Assembly: GCF_000518545.1 (NCBI RefSeq) | Contig: NZ_JADU01000006.1 | Span: 1 to 64,000, forward strand | Length of the DNA: 64,000 nucleotides | Direction of reading: 5' to 3' | Origin: Hallella seregens ATCC 51272 | GTDB lineage: Bacteria > Bacteroidota > Bacteroidia > Bacteroidales > Bacteroidaceae | Shown here: piece after piece, positions 45,191 through 54,937 of the stretch | How positions within the stretch are numbered: position 1 is the first letter of the stretch | How the letters are laid out: each line of letters begins with the position of its first letter | The notes under the pieces: model-generated | Told to the model about the DNA's origin: nothing | The model's database searches: none | What the model saw: only the letters and a program-made list of their open reading frames with translations | Position numbers and translations under genes: made by a program

Positions 45191-45745
45191 ATGTTCAAGC
45201 AGTTTTGTAACTGGCTTCTGTTCAAACACTGGGGATGGAAGGCGGAAGTTACTGTCGGCCACCCCGACAAATTCATCATTTGCCTGGCCCCGCACACCAG
45301 CAACTGGGACTTTCTTATCGGTCAACTCTACATGCGGTCACGAGGATTGAAAATCAATTTCCTGATGAAGAAGGAATGGTTTTTCTGGCCGTTGGGGCCT
45401 GTTTTCCGGCGCATGGGCGGCATTCCTGTGTTTCGCTCGCGCCATTCCAGCATGACCGACAACCTCGCCGACACCGCACAGCAACGCAAAGAGTTCAAGC
45501 TTTGCATCACGCCGGAGGGCACAAGGTCGCTCAATCCCGAGTGGAAGAAGGGCTTCTATTTCATCGCTTTGAAGGCCCAGATTCCCGTGTTGCTCTACGG
45601 AGTGGACTATGAACGGAAGCTCATTCGGTGTACCCGGAGCTTCGTTCCTACAGGCGACATCGAGCAGGAAATGCGCGAAACAAAACTGTATTTCAAGGAT
45701 TTCAAGGGCAAGAACCCCGAGAAATTCACCATTGGCGAGCTATAA
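45191..45745 (+). CDS. PlsC-type 1-acyl-glycerol-3-phosphate acyltransferase family protein
   Basis: A 184-residue acyltransferase. The catalytic His35-x4-Asp40 pair is in HTSNWD, and the substrate-binding motif TPEGTR is at 107-112. GPVFRRMGGIPVFR matches the central block of the family. It is shorter than PlsC of E. coli (245) and lacks a clear membrane helix, like many small glycerol-phosphate or ornithine-lipid acyltransferase relatives. It ends 5 bp before the amidase-like gene. Confidence 0.85.
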   Translation: MFKQFCNWLLFKHWGWKAEVTVGHPDKFIICLAPHTSNWDFLIGQLYMRSRGLKINFLMKKEWFFWPLGPVFRRMGGIPVFRSRHSSMTDNLADTAQQRKEFKLCITPEGTRSLNPEWKKGFYFIALKAQIPVLLYGVDYERKLIRCTRSFVPTGDIEQEMRETKLYFKDFKGKNPEKFTIGEL

Positions 45746-45750
45746 CCATC

Positions 45751-48648
45751 ATGCGGAAAATAGGATTGGCGGGCTGCCTCCTGGTTTTTGCCATCGGCGG
45801 GTGGACCCAAAACTCCGTCTTGCGCCACAAGATGGAGAAGGCTCTCAACGACTATTTCCTGACCTACACGGCGCGGAATACGGACTTCGGCCAGCAGCCA
45901 CGGCTCCAATCGCTGACCATCGACGACAAGATGCGCCGTGTGACGGTGGCCACCAGCGATGCCTTCGCACAGCAGGAATTCACCAACAAGCAGGTGGGCA
46001 GAATCTACAAGCACGTGAAGCACGCCCTCGTGAAGCCTTATAGCGGCTACGAACTCCGTGTGACGACCAACGGCATGCTCATCGAACAGTATGTGCCCGG
46101 CCATGTGTTGAGCGATGCCGACGGACACGCGCTCTGGGGACGCACCGACTACGACGGCCGGCCCTGGGTGTCAAACGCCTCTGCACCGACACGCTTCACC
46201 CACGGCTTGTACAACCGCCACCTCACCGTCTGGGCCTCGCACGGCCGTTATTACGACAACAAGAAAGCACTCTGGAAGTGGCAGCGACCCATCATCTTCG
46301 GCACGACAGAGGACCTTTTCACCCAGACCATCGTCGTGCCTTACCTCATTCCGATGCTCGAAAAGGCCGGGGCCGTGGTGTTCACGCCACGCGAACGCGA
46401 CTGGCAGGCGTGGGAATACATCGTCGATCCCGACGGCGGCCTCAATACTTTGCCCAACGATTACCGGGAATACGCCGAGAGAGACAGCTGGACTTATACC
46501 ACCACGCCCGGCTTCTCTGCCCACGCCGGCAGCTATCTGGACGGCGAAAATCCCTTTGCCGCCGGGCGTTCCAGGCAAATCAAGACCACCAAGAAAGACG
46601 GCAAGGCCTACGCAAAATGGCAACCCAACTTCATCAAGGCGGGCCGATACGCCGTCTACGTGAGCTACCAGACGGTGCCTGGAAGCGTGGACGACGCCCA
46701 CTACACCGTGTTCCACAAGGGCCAGGCCACCGAGTTCCGCGTCAATCAGCAGATGGGTGGCGGCACGTGGGTCTACTTGGGGACTTTCGATTTCGGCGAG
46801 GGCGACCACATAGACAACTGTGTGATGCTCACCAACCAGAGCCGGCACCACGGCGTGGTGACGGCCGATGCCGTGCGATTTGGCGGCGGCATAGGCAATA
46901 TTGAGCGCGGCGGCACCACAAGCGGCTACCCGCGCGCCATCGAGGGAGCCCGTTACTGGGCCCAGTGGGCGGGGGCGCCCTATACCGTTTACGGCGGTCG
47001 CAACGGCACGGATGACTATGCCGACGACATCAACACCCGCTCGCGCATGCTCAATTGGCTGGCCGGAGGCTCCGTCTTTGTGCCCACTTTGTCGGGCAAG
47101 AAAGTGCCCATGGAACTGTCGCTGGCCGTTCACAGCGATGCCGGCTACGCCAAGGACGGCGTGGGACTTGTCGGTTCTCTGGCTATCTGCACCACCGACT
47201 TCAACGACGGCCGACTCGACGCCGGCATCTCGCGCACGGCGTCAAAGCTCTTCGCCGAGGAGCTGCTCTCGGGCGTGACACGCGACCTAAGCTACCAGTA
47301 CAAGAGCTGGGCGCGCCGCTATCTATGGGATCGCAACTACTCGGAGACCCGTTTGCCCGAAGTGCCGGCGGCCATTCTGGAAACGATGTCGCACCAAAAT
47401 TTCCCCGACATGCTGCTTGGACAAGACCCGCATTTCAAGTTCACGCTGGCCCGTTCCATCTATAAAACCATTGCCCGCTACGTCAACGGCATGCACGGCC
47501 ACGCCACGGTGATAGCCCCGCTGGCCCCCACTGCCGTGAGTGTGGAGCTGGCAAGGAACGAGGCGCAACTGTCGTGGACCATGCAACCCGACCGGCAGGA
47601 ACCCACGGCCACCCCCACCTATTATATATTGTACACAGCCATCGGCAACGGAGGGTTCGACAACGGCCGCAAGGTGAAAGGCACCACCGCCACCGTCGAC
47701 CTGCAACCGGGCATACCCTACCACTTCAAGGTGTCGGCGGCCAACCGCGGCGGCGAGAGCTTCGCCTCGGAGGTGGTGTCGGCTTGCGTGCAGCCGGGTG
47801 CCACACAGACGGTGCTGGTGGTCAACGGCTTCCAGCGGCTCTCGGCCCCGGCCGTGGTCAACAACGACACGCAGCAGGGCTTCGATCTCGACGCCGACCC
47901 CGGCGTGACACGCGGTGTGACGGCCGGCTGGTGCGGCTTGCAGAGCGACTTCGACCGTGCCCACATGGGCATCGAGGGCGAAGGAGGCCTTGGCTACGGC
48001 GGCAACGAGCTGGCCGGCAAGTTCATTGCGGGCAACGACTTCAACTATACCATGGCCCATGCCACAGCCATCGCCTCGGCCCGCAAGTACAATGTGGCCA
48101 GCTGCTCCTCGCGGGCTGTGGAGACCGGCAAGGTGCGGCTGGAACGCTATGCGGCCGTCGACCTGATACTCGGCCTGCAACGCTACATGCCCGATGCGCT
48201 GGCCTACGACAAGACGTTCCCCGCGCAGCTACAGTCCAGGCTCTCGGCCTACACTGCCGGGGGCGGCTGCGTGCTGGCCAGCGGAGCCTACATCGGTACC
48301 GACATGAGCAGTGAGACCGATGCCGCCTGGCTCGCGCAGACGCTTAAGGCCAGCCCCGGCACGTCCATCAAGACCGATTCCATCAGTGGAGCCAACGGTC
48401 TGGGCCTCACATTCGACTTCTTCCGACTGCTCAACGCCGACCACTACGCCGCCACTCGTGCCAACGTGCTGCAGCCCTCGGGCGGCGCCGTCTGCGCCAT
48501 GCAGTACAGCAACGGCCTTACTGCAGCCACGGCCTACGACGGGCCGCGCGGCCGCACTTTCGTCATGGGCTTCCCATTTGAGTGCATCACCGACCCCGCC
48601 ATGCGCAACCGCCTCATGCAGGGCATCATGAACTATCTCCTGAAATAA
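45751..48648 (+). CDS. Large secreted amidase-like protein with golvesin-like and Fn3 domains
   Basis: A 965-residue exported protein starting at MRKIGLAGCLLVFAIGG (signal 1-20); an earlier in-frame start would run into the acyltransferase gene. A catalytic part like N-acetylmuramoyl-L-alanine amidases is split: WASHGRYYD and TEDLFTQTIVVPYLIPMLEKAGAVVF come first, and LSLAVHSDAGY with ETMSHQNFPDM later. Between them (about 270-400) lies a golvesin-like carbohydrate-binding domain (WQPNFIKAGRYAVYVSYQT, VTADAVRFGGG). An Fn3-like domain is at about 595-690 and an extra C-terminal domain of about 270 residues follows. Relatives are sometimes named xanthan lyase. Peptidoglycan is the likely substrate. 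Confidence 0.8.
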   Translation: MRKIGLAGCLLVFAIGGWTQNSVLRHKMEKALNDYFLTYTARNTDFGQQPRLQSLTIDDKMRRVTVATSDAFAQQEFTNKQVGRIYKHVKHALVKPYSGYELRVTTNGMLIEQYVPGHVLSDADGHALWGRTDYDGRPWVSNASAPTRFTHGLYNRHLTVWASHGRYYDNKKALWKWQRPIIFGTTEDLFTQTIVVPYLIPMLEKAGAVVFTPRERDWQAWEYIVDPDGGLNTLPNDYREYAERDSWTYTTTPGFSAHAGSYLDGENPFAAGRSRQIKTTKKDGKAYAKWQPNFIKAGRYAVYVSYQTVPGSVDDAHYTVFHKGQATEFRVNQQMGGGTWVYLGTFDFGEGDHIDNCVMLTNQSRHHGVVTADAVRFGGGIGNIERGGTTSGYPRAIEGARYWAQWAGAPYTVYGGRNGTDDYADDINTRSRMLNWLAGGSVFVPTLSGKKVPMELSLAVHSDAGYAKDGVGLVGSLAICTTDFNDGRLDAGISRTASKLFAEELLSGVTRDLSYQYKSWARRYLWDRNYSETRLPEVPAAILETMSHQNFPDMLLGQDPHFKFTLARSIYKTIARYVNGMHGHATVIAPLAPTAVSVELARNEAQLSWTMQPDRQEPTATPTYYILYTAIGNGGFDNGRKVKGTTATVDLQPGIPYHFKVSAANRGGESFASEVVSACVQPGATQTVLVVNGFQRLSAPAVVNNDTQQGFDLDADPGVTRGVTAGWCGLQSDFDRAHMGIEGEGGLGYGGNELAGKFIAGNDFNYTMAHATAIASARKYNVASCSSRAVETGKVRLERYAAVDLILGLQRYMPDALAYDKTFPAQLQSRLSAYTAGGGCVLASGAYIGTDMSSETDAAWLAQTLKASPGTSIKTDSISGANGLGLTFDFFRLLNADHYAATRANVLQPSGGAVCAMQYSNGLTAATAYDGPRGRTFVMGFPFECITDPAMRNRLMQGIMNYLLK

Positions 48649-48670
48649 CTTTCAACAAACACCGACACTT

Positions 48671-49003
48671 ATGAAAATTCAAGCCAACCACTCCGGAACC
48701 AGAAGCATTGAGGTGAGCGAGGCCCACCTCCAGACCATAGACAAGTACTCGTTGCTGCGCAATCTCATCGACAGCAACGGCATCATCGACGAGGACGTGC
48801 TCGACAAACTGAAGCTCAACGTGCGCTCCATGCTCGGGTCAGAAGCCGGCAAGGACAAACAGTTGCTCGACCTCTGCCTCGATGTTATCTACAACAACAA
48901 CATGAAAGCCTTCGGGTTGCACCAGCTTATCCTGCTCTATATCGACTGGAAACGCAACCAGGAGACCGAGGAGGAGGCCGACCCGCAGGAGGTAAGCGAC
49001 TGA
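48671..49003 (+). CDS. Small uncharacterised protein coupled to the YgiQ gene
   Basis: A 110-residue helical protein without signal peptide. It has an acidic C-terminus. Its stop codon overlaps the start codon of the radical SAM gene by 1 bp (TGATG), indicating translational coupling. I do not recognise a domain; the helix pattern LLDLCLDVIYNNNMKAFGLHQLILLYIDW is amphipathic. It may be a partner or regulator of the YgiQ-type enzyme. Confidence 0.7.
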   Translation: MKIQANHSGTRSIEVSEAHLQTIDKYSLLRNLIDSNGIIDEDVLDKLKLNVRSMLGSEAGKDKQLLDLCLDVIYNNNMKAFGLHQLILLYIDWKRNQETEEEADPQEVSD

Positions 49004-51024
49004 TGCGGCAACACCAACTCACAGATTTCCTACCCACTACACGCAAGGAATGCGAGCTGAGAGGATGGGATGAACTCGACGTCATCCTGTTCTCCGGCGA
49101 CGCATATGTAGACCATCCCTCGTTTGGGGCGGCCGTCATCGGGCGCATTCTCGAAGCCCAGGGCTACCGGGTGGCCATTGTTCCACAGCCCGACTGGCAC
49201 GGCGACTACCGCGACTTCAAGAAGTTGGGGCGGCCGCGACTGTTTTTTGCCGTGAGTCCGGGCAACATGGACTCCATGGTCAACCACTACACGGCCAACC
49301 GCCGGCTACGCCATGAAGACGCCTACAGCCCCGACTCGCGCCACGACATGCGCCCCGACTATCCCTCCATTGTCTACACCCGCATCCTGAAACAGCTCTT
49401 CCCCGACGTTCCCGTGGTTCTGGGCGGCATCGAGGCTTCCCTGCGCCGCCTCACCCACTACGACTACTGGCAGGACCAGCTGCACAAGTGCATCCTCTGC
49501 GACAGCGGCGCCGACATCATCCTTTACGGCATGGGCGAGAAGAATACCGTGCAGCTCTGCCGCGAACTGGAGGAGGGACGGCCCATCCGCGCTATCCGCG
49601 ACATTCCCCAAACGGTCTTCCTCTGCCCCGAAGCAGAGATTCCCGGCGGCATCACCGACCAGGACATCGTGCTCCACTCCCACGAGGAATGCCTGCGCAA
49701 CAAGCGTGCACAGGCCGAGAACTTCCGCCACATCGAGGAAGAATCCAACAAGATGCACGCCCAACGACTGCTCCAAGCCGTCGACCATGTATATACCGTG
49801 GTGAATCCTCCCTACCCTCCCATGACCACCGAGGAGGTGGATGCCACCTACGAACTGCCCTACACCCGTCTGCCCCACCCCAAGTACAAGGGCAAGACCA
49901 TCCCGGCCTACGAGATGATCAAGTTCTCCATCAACATGCACCGGGGCTGTTTCGGCGGCTGCTCTTTCTGCACCATCTCGGCCCATCAGGGCAAGTTCGT
50001 GGTCTGCCGTTCCAAGGAGAGCATCGTGCGCGAGGCCAAGTTGGTGACCCAGATGCCCGACTTCAAGGGCTATATCTCCGACTTGGGCGGCCCGTCGGCC
50101 AATATGTACGGCATGCACGGCCGCAACCTCAAAGCCTGCGAGCACTGCAAACGGCCCTCGTGCATCAATCCCGAGATCTGTCCCAACCTCAACACCGACC
50201 ACAGCCAGCTGCTCGAGGTCTACCGTGCCGTGGACGCACTGCCCGGCGTGAAGAAGAGTTTCATCGGCAGCGGCGTGCGCTACGACCTCATCCTGCACCG
50301 CAGCAAGGACGAGAAGTCCAACCAGGCGGCCATGGCCTACGCCCGCGAGCTCATCACCCACCACGTGAGCGGCCGCCTCAAAGTGGCCCCCGAGCACACG
50401 TCCGGCCGCGTGCTCGCACTCATGCGCAAGCCCTCGTTCAAGCAGTTCTACGAGTTCAAGCGCATCTTCGACCGCATCAACCGCGAGGAAGGACTCAACC
50501 AGCAGCTCATCCCCTACTTCATCAGCAGCCACCCCGGCTGCAAGGAGGAGGACATGGCCGAGCTCGCCGTGCTCACCAAGAACCTGAATTTCCACCTCGA
50601 ACAGGTGCAGGACTTCACGCCAACACCCATGACCGTGAGCACCGAAGCCTGGTATTCGGGCTTCGATCCCTATACGCTCGAACCCGTGTTCTGCGCCAAG
50701 ACCCCGCGCGAGAAACTGGCCCAGCGGCAGTTCTTCTTCTGGTACAAGCCCGAGGAGCGGCGCAACATCGAGCACGAGCTCAAGCGCATCGGCCGCCCCG
50801 ATCTCATCAAACAACTCTACGACGGCGTACCTTTCCGCGGCCGCGTCAACTACGACGCCAAGGCTGTGGGCAGCTCTCCCGAGCCCGCCAGCCGCCGACA
50901 GGGCCGACAGGGCGGCGCCAAGCCTGGCCATGCCCCGCGCCAAGGGCGGGCGAACCAGACGGGCGGGCAGGGCCGCAAGTCGTTCAACCCCAATTTCCAA
51001 CCCAACCCACGCCGCCGCAAGTGA
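49003..51024 (+). CDS. YgiQ family radical SAM protein
   Basis: A 673-residue protein with the iron-sulfur motif C316-x3-C320-x2-C323 in HRGCFGGCSFC. An N-terminal domain of about 280 residues (LPTTRKECELRGWDELDVILFSGDAYVDHPSFG) is typical of the YgiQ family. A Cys cluster near 375-392 (CEHCKRPSCINPEICP) may bind another cluster. The last 50 residues are Gly/Arg/Gln-rich and may bind RNA. The biochemical role of YgiQ remains unclear in the literature I know. The gene downstream starts within its stop codon. Confidence 0.93.
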   Translation: MRQHQLTDFLPTTRKECELRGWDELDVILFSGDAYVDHPSFGAAVIGRILEAQGYRVAIVPQPDWHGDYRDFKKLGRPRLFFAVSPGNMDSMVNHYTANRRLRHEDAYSPDSRHDMRPDYPSIVYTRILKQLFPDVPVVLGGIEASLRRLTHYDYWQDQLHKCILCDSGADIILYGMGEKNTVQLCRELEEGRPIRAIRDIPQTVFLCPEAEIPGGITDQDIVLHSHEECLRNKRAQAENFRHIEEESNKMHAQRLLQAVDHVYTVVNPPYPPMTTEEVDATYELPYTRLPHPKYKGKTIPAYEMIKFSINMHRGCFGGCSFCTISAHQGKFVVCRSKESIVREAKLVTQMPDFKGYISDLGGPSANMYGMHGRNLKACEHCKRPSCINPEICPNLNTDHSQLLEVYRAVDALPGVKKSFIGSGVRYDLILHRSKDEKSNQAAMAYARELITHHVSGRLKVAPEHTSGRVLALMRKPSFKQFYEFKRIFDRINREEGLNQQLIPYFISSHPGCKEEDMAELAVLTKNLNFHLEQVQDFTPTPMTVSTEAWYSGFDPYTLEPVFCAKTPREKLAQRQFFFWYKPEERRNIEHELKRIGRPDLIKQLYDGVPFRGRVNYDAKAVGSSPEPASRRQGRQGGAKPGHAPRQGRANQTGGQGRKSFNPNFQPNPRRRK

Positions 51025-51833
51025 ACGTCATCGAACAGTGCCTCATCGGCAAACACACACCCGAAGACTGCGAAGACGGCATCGTCCTTACGCCCCACTT
51101 CGCGGCAGTCATCGACGGCAGCACCAGCAAGTCGCCCTCACGCGTGCGCCCCGACATGCGCAACGGCCGCTATGCCATGCTGCTCGTGGCCGACTTCATC
51201 CGCCGCATGCCGGCCGACGCCTCGCTGGCCGACTGTTGCCTCAGCCTCACAGCCCAGCTGCGAGCCCATTATCCCGAGTCGCCGGGCGGCCCGGAGGCCA
51301 TCCCGCCCCACGAGCGGCTCTGCGCCAGCGCGGTGATTTTCAGCCGTGTGCACCGCGAAGTGTGGATGGTGGGCGACTGCCAGTGCATGGTGGCAGACCG
51401 GTTCTTCGACAATCCCAAGCCCGGCGAGGCCGCGCTGGCAGCCCGCCGTGCAGCCTGTTTCCACCAATGTTATTACGACGAAGACCACATGCTCGACGGC
51501 ATGAACATCGTCCACGACTACGCCCGCGACATGATTCTGCCCGACCTCATCCGGAGCATGCAGCAGCAGAACGTGGCCTACGCCGTCATCGACGGCACGC
51601 CCATCCACATGCCGGGCGTGCGCACCATCCCTGTGCCGGAGCCGCCGACCGAGGTGGTGCTGGCCTCCGACGGCTACCCCCGGCTCTGCCCCACGCTGGC
51701 CGAGAGCGAGGCCGCGCTGCGCCGCCAGCTCGACGACGACCCGTTCTGCATCCGCACTTTCAAGGCCACCAAGGGCCGCATGGTGGGCAACCAGTCGTTC
51801 GACGACCGTGCCTACCTGCGCCTTGGCGTGTAA
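51021..51833 (+). CDS. PP2C-like phosphatase-family protein, GTG start
   Basis: A 270-residue protein. I place the start at GTG 51021, which overlaps the YgiQ stop (GTGA); no suitable ATG exists before the conserved part. PP2C-like landmarks appear in order: CEDGIVLTPHFAAVIDGSTSK, VWMVGDCQCM, VVLASDGYPRL and FDDRAYLRL, consistent with the Asp residues that bind metals in PP2C phosphatases. It could dephosphorylate proteins or small substrates. It is encoded directly after YgiQ and likely co-translated. Confidence 0.75.
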   Translation: MNVIEQCLIGKHTPEDCEDGIVLTPHFAAVIDGSTSKSPSRVRPDMRNGRYAMLLVADFIRRMPADASLADCCLSLTAQLRAHYPESPGGPEAIPPHERLCASAVIFSRVHREVWMVGDCQCMVADRFFDNPKPGEAALAARRAACFHQCYYDEDHMLDGMNIVHDYARDMILPDLIRSMQQQNVAYAVIDGTPIHMPGVRTIPVPEPPTEVVLASDGYPRLCPTLAESEAALRRQLDDDPFCIRTFKATKGRMVGNQSFDDRAYLRLGV

Positions 51834-51936
51834 AGGCACGCCGCCACAGCCGCCCAAGCCGGCCGCACACTTTCATCCAAACGGGCAGGTATATATATAA
51901 AGAGGTGTACCCTCCCACGGAAGCATCAACAAATCC

Positions 51937-52683
51937 ATGACCAACAACCCATCCCACAGATACTTTCTCTGGCTGAGCTTCGACGGCACGGCCTATCACG
52001 GCTGGCAGATCCAGCCCAACGGCATGTCGGTGCAAGAGAAAGTTCAGCAGTGCCTCTCCACCCTGTTGCGCCAACCCATCGAGGTGACGGGGGCGGGGCG
52101 AACCGATGCCGGCGTGCACGCCAGGCAGATGGCGTGCCACTTCGACACGTTCCAACCCCTCGACACCACCCAGCTGGCCTACCGCCTCAACCGCATGCTG
52201 CCGCGCGACATCAGCTGCTGCCGCGCCGAGGCCGTGCCCGCCGACCGCCACGCCCGCTTCTCGGCCACGCGCCGCACCTACCGCTACTTCATCCACACCG
52301 GCCACGACCCGTTCCTGCGCCACTTCTCGGTGGAGATGCACTGGCAGCTCGACTTCGCGCTGATGAACGAGGCGGCCGCCTGGCTCGCCACCGTGACCGA
52401 CTTCCGTGCGTTCTGCAAGGCCAACGCCGACAACAAGACTACGCTCTGCCAAGTCTCCTGCGCCCGCTGGGTGCAGACGGGCCCCGCCACCTGGTATTTC
52501 GAGATTGCGGCCAACCGCTTCCTGCGCAACATGGTGCGGGCCGTGGTGGGTACGCTGGTCGATGTGGGCCGCCACCGCCTCTCGCTCGACGACTTTCGCC
52601 GCGTTGTCCTCGCCGGCACACGCTCCGATGCCGGCGAGTCGATGCCCGCCCACGGCCTCTTCCTCTGGGAAATAGCCTATTAA
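51937..52683 (+). CDS. truA: tRNA pseudouridine synthase A
   Basis: A 248-residue enzyme that makes pseudouridine at tRNA positions 38-40. The catalytic Asp57 is in GAGRTDAGVHA. Other family features are YHGWQIQPNG near the start, RRTYRYFI in the middle and NRFLRNMVRAVVGTLVDVG near the end. Length is normal. It is 103 bp downstream of the PP2C-like gene. Confidence 0.96.
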   Translation: MTNNPSHRYFLWLSFDGTAYHGWQIQPNGMSVQEKVQQCLSTLLRQPIEVTGAGRTDAGVHARQMACHFDTFQPLDTTQLAYRLNRMLPRDISCCRAEAVPADRHARFSATRRTYRYFIHTGHDPFLRHFSVEMHWQLDFALMNEAAAWLATVTDFRAFCKANADNKTTLCQVSCARWVQTGPATWYFEIAANRFLRNMVRAVVGTLVDVGRHRLSLDDFRRVVLAGTRSDAGESMPAHGLFLWEIAY

Positions 52684-52698
52684 TCGACAGAAAAGTCG

Positions 52699-52706
52699 TA
52701 CCTTTG
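52699..52706 (+). promoter_or_regulatory. Predicted -7 element of the DMT transporter gene
   Basis: TACCTTTG lies 42 bp before the start codon, right after the truA stop. A matching -33 element is not clear. Confidence 0.4.
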
Positions 52707-52748
52707 CACCCGTAAAAAGATGATGTTCATCGGATAATCAGTTCTGAC

Positions 52749-53669
52749 ATGTGGTTGTTTTTAGCATTTCTCTCGGCAGCGTTGCTGGGATTCTACGATT
52801 CGTTCAAGAAAAAGTCGCTGCAGGGAAACGCCGTCATCCCGGTGTTGTTTCTCAACACAGTCTTCTCCTCGCTCATCTTCCTGCCGTTCATTTTGCTCTC
52901 GGCCACGGGCACTGCACTCGACGGTTCCATCTTCCACGTGGCCTCGGGCGGCTGGGAAATGCACCGCTACATCGTGCTCAAGAGCCTCATCGTGCTCTCC
53001 AGCTGGGTGTTCGGCTACTTCGGCATGAAGCATTTGCCGCTCACAATCGTGGGTCCCATCAATGCCACGCGGCCGGTGATGGTGCTCGTGGGCGCACTGC
53101 TGGTCTTCGGCGAACAGCTCAACGGCTGGCAGTGGATGGGTGTGCTGCTGGCCGTGCTGTCGTTCTTCATGCTCAGCCGGTCGGGGCGCCGGGAGGGCAT
53201 CGACTTCAAACACAACCGCTGGATAGGCGCCATCGTGCTGGCAGCGGTGCTCGGAGCCGTGAGCGGCATCTACGACAAGTACCTCATGGCCTCGCCGGCC
53301 AACGGCGGTGTAGGGCTCGACCGCATGGCCGTGCAGTCGTGGTACAACCTGTACCAGATGGGCATGATGCTCGTCATGATGGCCGTTCTGTGGTGGCCCA
53401 CCCACAAGCGCACCACCCCTTTCCACTGGGACTGGACCATTATCGGCATCAGTGTGTTCCTGAGTGCGGCCGACTTCGTCTACTTCTACTCGCTCAGCCT
53501 CGACGGTGCCATGATTTCCATCGTGTCGATGATTCGTCGCGGCAGCGTCATTGTGAGCTTCCTCTTCGGCGCTGCCGTGTTTCATGAGCGCAACCTCAAG
53601 TCCAAAGCCGTCGACCTGGCCCTGGTGTTGCTCGGCATGGTGTTCCTCTACATCGGCAGCAGGGGCTGA
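52749..53669 (+). CDS. EamA/DMT-superfamily transporter
   Basis: A 306-residue membrane protein with ten helices in two EamA-type halves (residues about 1-140 and 155-305). Family features include PLTIVGPINATRPVMVLVGALLVFGEQLNGWQW in the first half and the second-half equivalent near SMIRRGSVIVSFLFGAAVFHERNLKSKAV. Such carriers export or import small metabolites; the substrate is not evident. It is monocistronic, followed by a 253 bp gap with the dapA promoter. Confidence 0.88.
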   Translation: MWLFLAFLSAALLGFYDSFKKKSLQGNAVIPVLFLNTVFSSLIFLPFILLSATGTALDGSIFHVASGGWEMHRYIVLKSLIVLSSWVFGYFGMKHLPLTIVGPINATRPVMVLVGALLVFGEQLNGWQWMGVLLAVLSFFMLSRSGRREGIDFKHNRWIGAIVLAAVLGAVSGIYDKYLMASPANGGVGLDRMAVQSWYNLYQMGMMLVMMAVLWWPTHKRTTPFHWDWTIIGISVFLSAADFVYFYSLSLDGAMISIVSMIRRGSVIVSFLFGAAVFHERNLKSKAVDLALVLLGMVFLYIGSRG

Positions 53670-53841
53670 TGCACGGCCGGCCTACAACGTGCACCAAGCC
53701 CCGTGCCACCCTTTCCTTCCTCCGTCGCCACACGGCCCGAGCGACCCGGCCCCGTCGCAAGCCATCGGCGCCAACCGTCTGGACGCTCGCACCCACAGCC
53801 GCCACGCGCAAAAAATTATTGATAGGTTTCGCCCCTTTTCC

Positions 53842-53872
53842 TTTGCAATCTGAAACGAAAGTCGTATCTTTG
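53842..53872 (+). promoter_or_regulatory. Predicted dapA promoter
   Basis: TTTG (53842-53845) and TATCTTTG (53865-53872) with a 19 bp spacer are a near-perfect Bacteroidetes promoter. The leader before dapA is about 45 nt. Confidence 0.75.
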
Positions 53873-53922
53873 CGGCCGAATCGTCATTCAGAATCGTAAT
53901 CTCCATAGTTCACACTGCACGC

Positions 53923-54810
53923 ATGGCACGCAATATTTTCAGAGGATTGGGCATTGCCCTCATCACCCCGTTCACTCCCGAGGGCGACGTAGACTACCCC
54001 GCACTGAAGCGGCTGGTGGAATATCAGCTCGACAACGGGGCCGACTTTCTCTGCATTCTCGCCACCACGGCCGAGACTCCCTGCCTCAGCCGCGACGAGA
54101 AAGACCGCATCACGGCCCTCATCAAGGAGGTGGTGCACGGGCGCATTCCTATCTTGAAGTACTGCGGCGGCAACAATACAGCGGCCGTCATCGAGGAGCT
54201 GAAGTCCACCGACTGGAGCGGCATCGACGGCATCCTGAGCATCTGCCCCTACTACAACAAGCCCTCGCAGGAGGGCCTCTACCAGCACTTCAAGGCCATT
54301 GCCGCCGTGAGCCCGCTGCCCCTCGTGCTCTACAACGTGCCCGGGCGCACGGGCGTCAACATGAAAGCGGCCACCACCGTGCGCATCGCCCGCGACTGCC
54401 CCAACGTCGTGGCCATCAAGGAGGCCTCGGAAAGCCTGGAGCAAGTGGACGAGATCATCAAGAACAAGCCCGACCACTTCGAGGTGATCAGCGGCGACGA
54501 CGCCCTCACGTTCTCGATGGTGGCCAGCGGTGCGGCCGGCGTTATCTCGGTCATCGGCAACGCCCTGCCCAAGGAATTTTCGCGCATGATTCGGCTGGAG
54601 TTCAACGGCGAGTACGACCCCGCCCGCAAAATCCATCACATGTTCACCGAGCTTTACAGCCTGCTCTTCGTCGACGGCAACCCCGCCGGCGTGAAAGCCT
54701 TGCTCAACGACATGGGCTTCATTGAGAACCGGCTGCGTCTGCCCCTCGTGCCCACCAAGATTGAGACCAAGCAAAAGATGGCCGACATCCTGCGGGAGTT
54801 GCGCTTCTAA
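53923..54810 (+). CDS. dapA: 4-hydroxy-tetrahydrodipicolinate synthase
   Basis: A 295-residue aldolase-fold enzyme that condenses pyruvate with aspartate semialdehyde in lysine and diaminopimelate synthesis. The Schiff-base Lys166 is in VVAIKEAS and the catalytic Tyr137 in LVLYNVPGRTG. The usual GTTGE motif reads ATTAE here, a variant seen in this phylum. Monocistronic, with its own promoter and a strong terminator 43 bp after the stop codon. Confidence 0.95.
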   Translation: MARNIFRGLGIALITPFTPEGDVDYPALKRLVEYQLDNGADFLCILATTAETPCLSRDEKDRITALIKEVVHGRIPILKYCGGNNTAAVIEELKSTDWSGIDGILSICPYYNKPSQEGLYQHFKAIAAVSPLPLVLYNVPGRTGVNMKAATTVRIARDCPNVVAIKEASESLEQVDEIIKNKPDHFEVISGDDALTFSMVASGAAGVISVIGNALPKEFSRMIRLEFNGEYDPARKIHHMFTELYSLLFVDGNPAGVKALLNDMGFIENRLRLPLVPTKIETKQKMADILRELRF

Positions 54811-54852
54811 TCCCCCGCGCCGGGCATTTTCCCCTCCCCTTGATCCATACCG

Positions 54853-54884
54853 AAAGCCGTAACACACAGCGCGTTACGGCTTTT
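54853..54884 (+). terminator. Intrinsic terminator after dapA
   Basis: AAAGCCGTAAC (54853-54863) and GTTACGGCTTT (54873-54883) form a perfect 11 bp stem with a 9 nt loop and a short T-run. It can act in both directions. The stem carries GTTACGG, the start of the 22 bp repeat family located 55 bp further on. Confidence 0.75.
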
Positions 54885-54937
54885 GTCGTGTCCCGCGGCG
54901 GCCGTTTGCGTTGCCACCGCCCTGTTGCCGCGGAAGC

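Noticed and set aside
49306..51000. Long minus-strand frame of 564 codons
   Set aside because: Antisense to the YgiQ gene, with Val/Gly/Leu-rich text typical of shadow frames.
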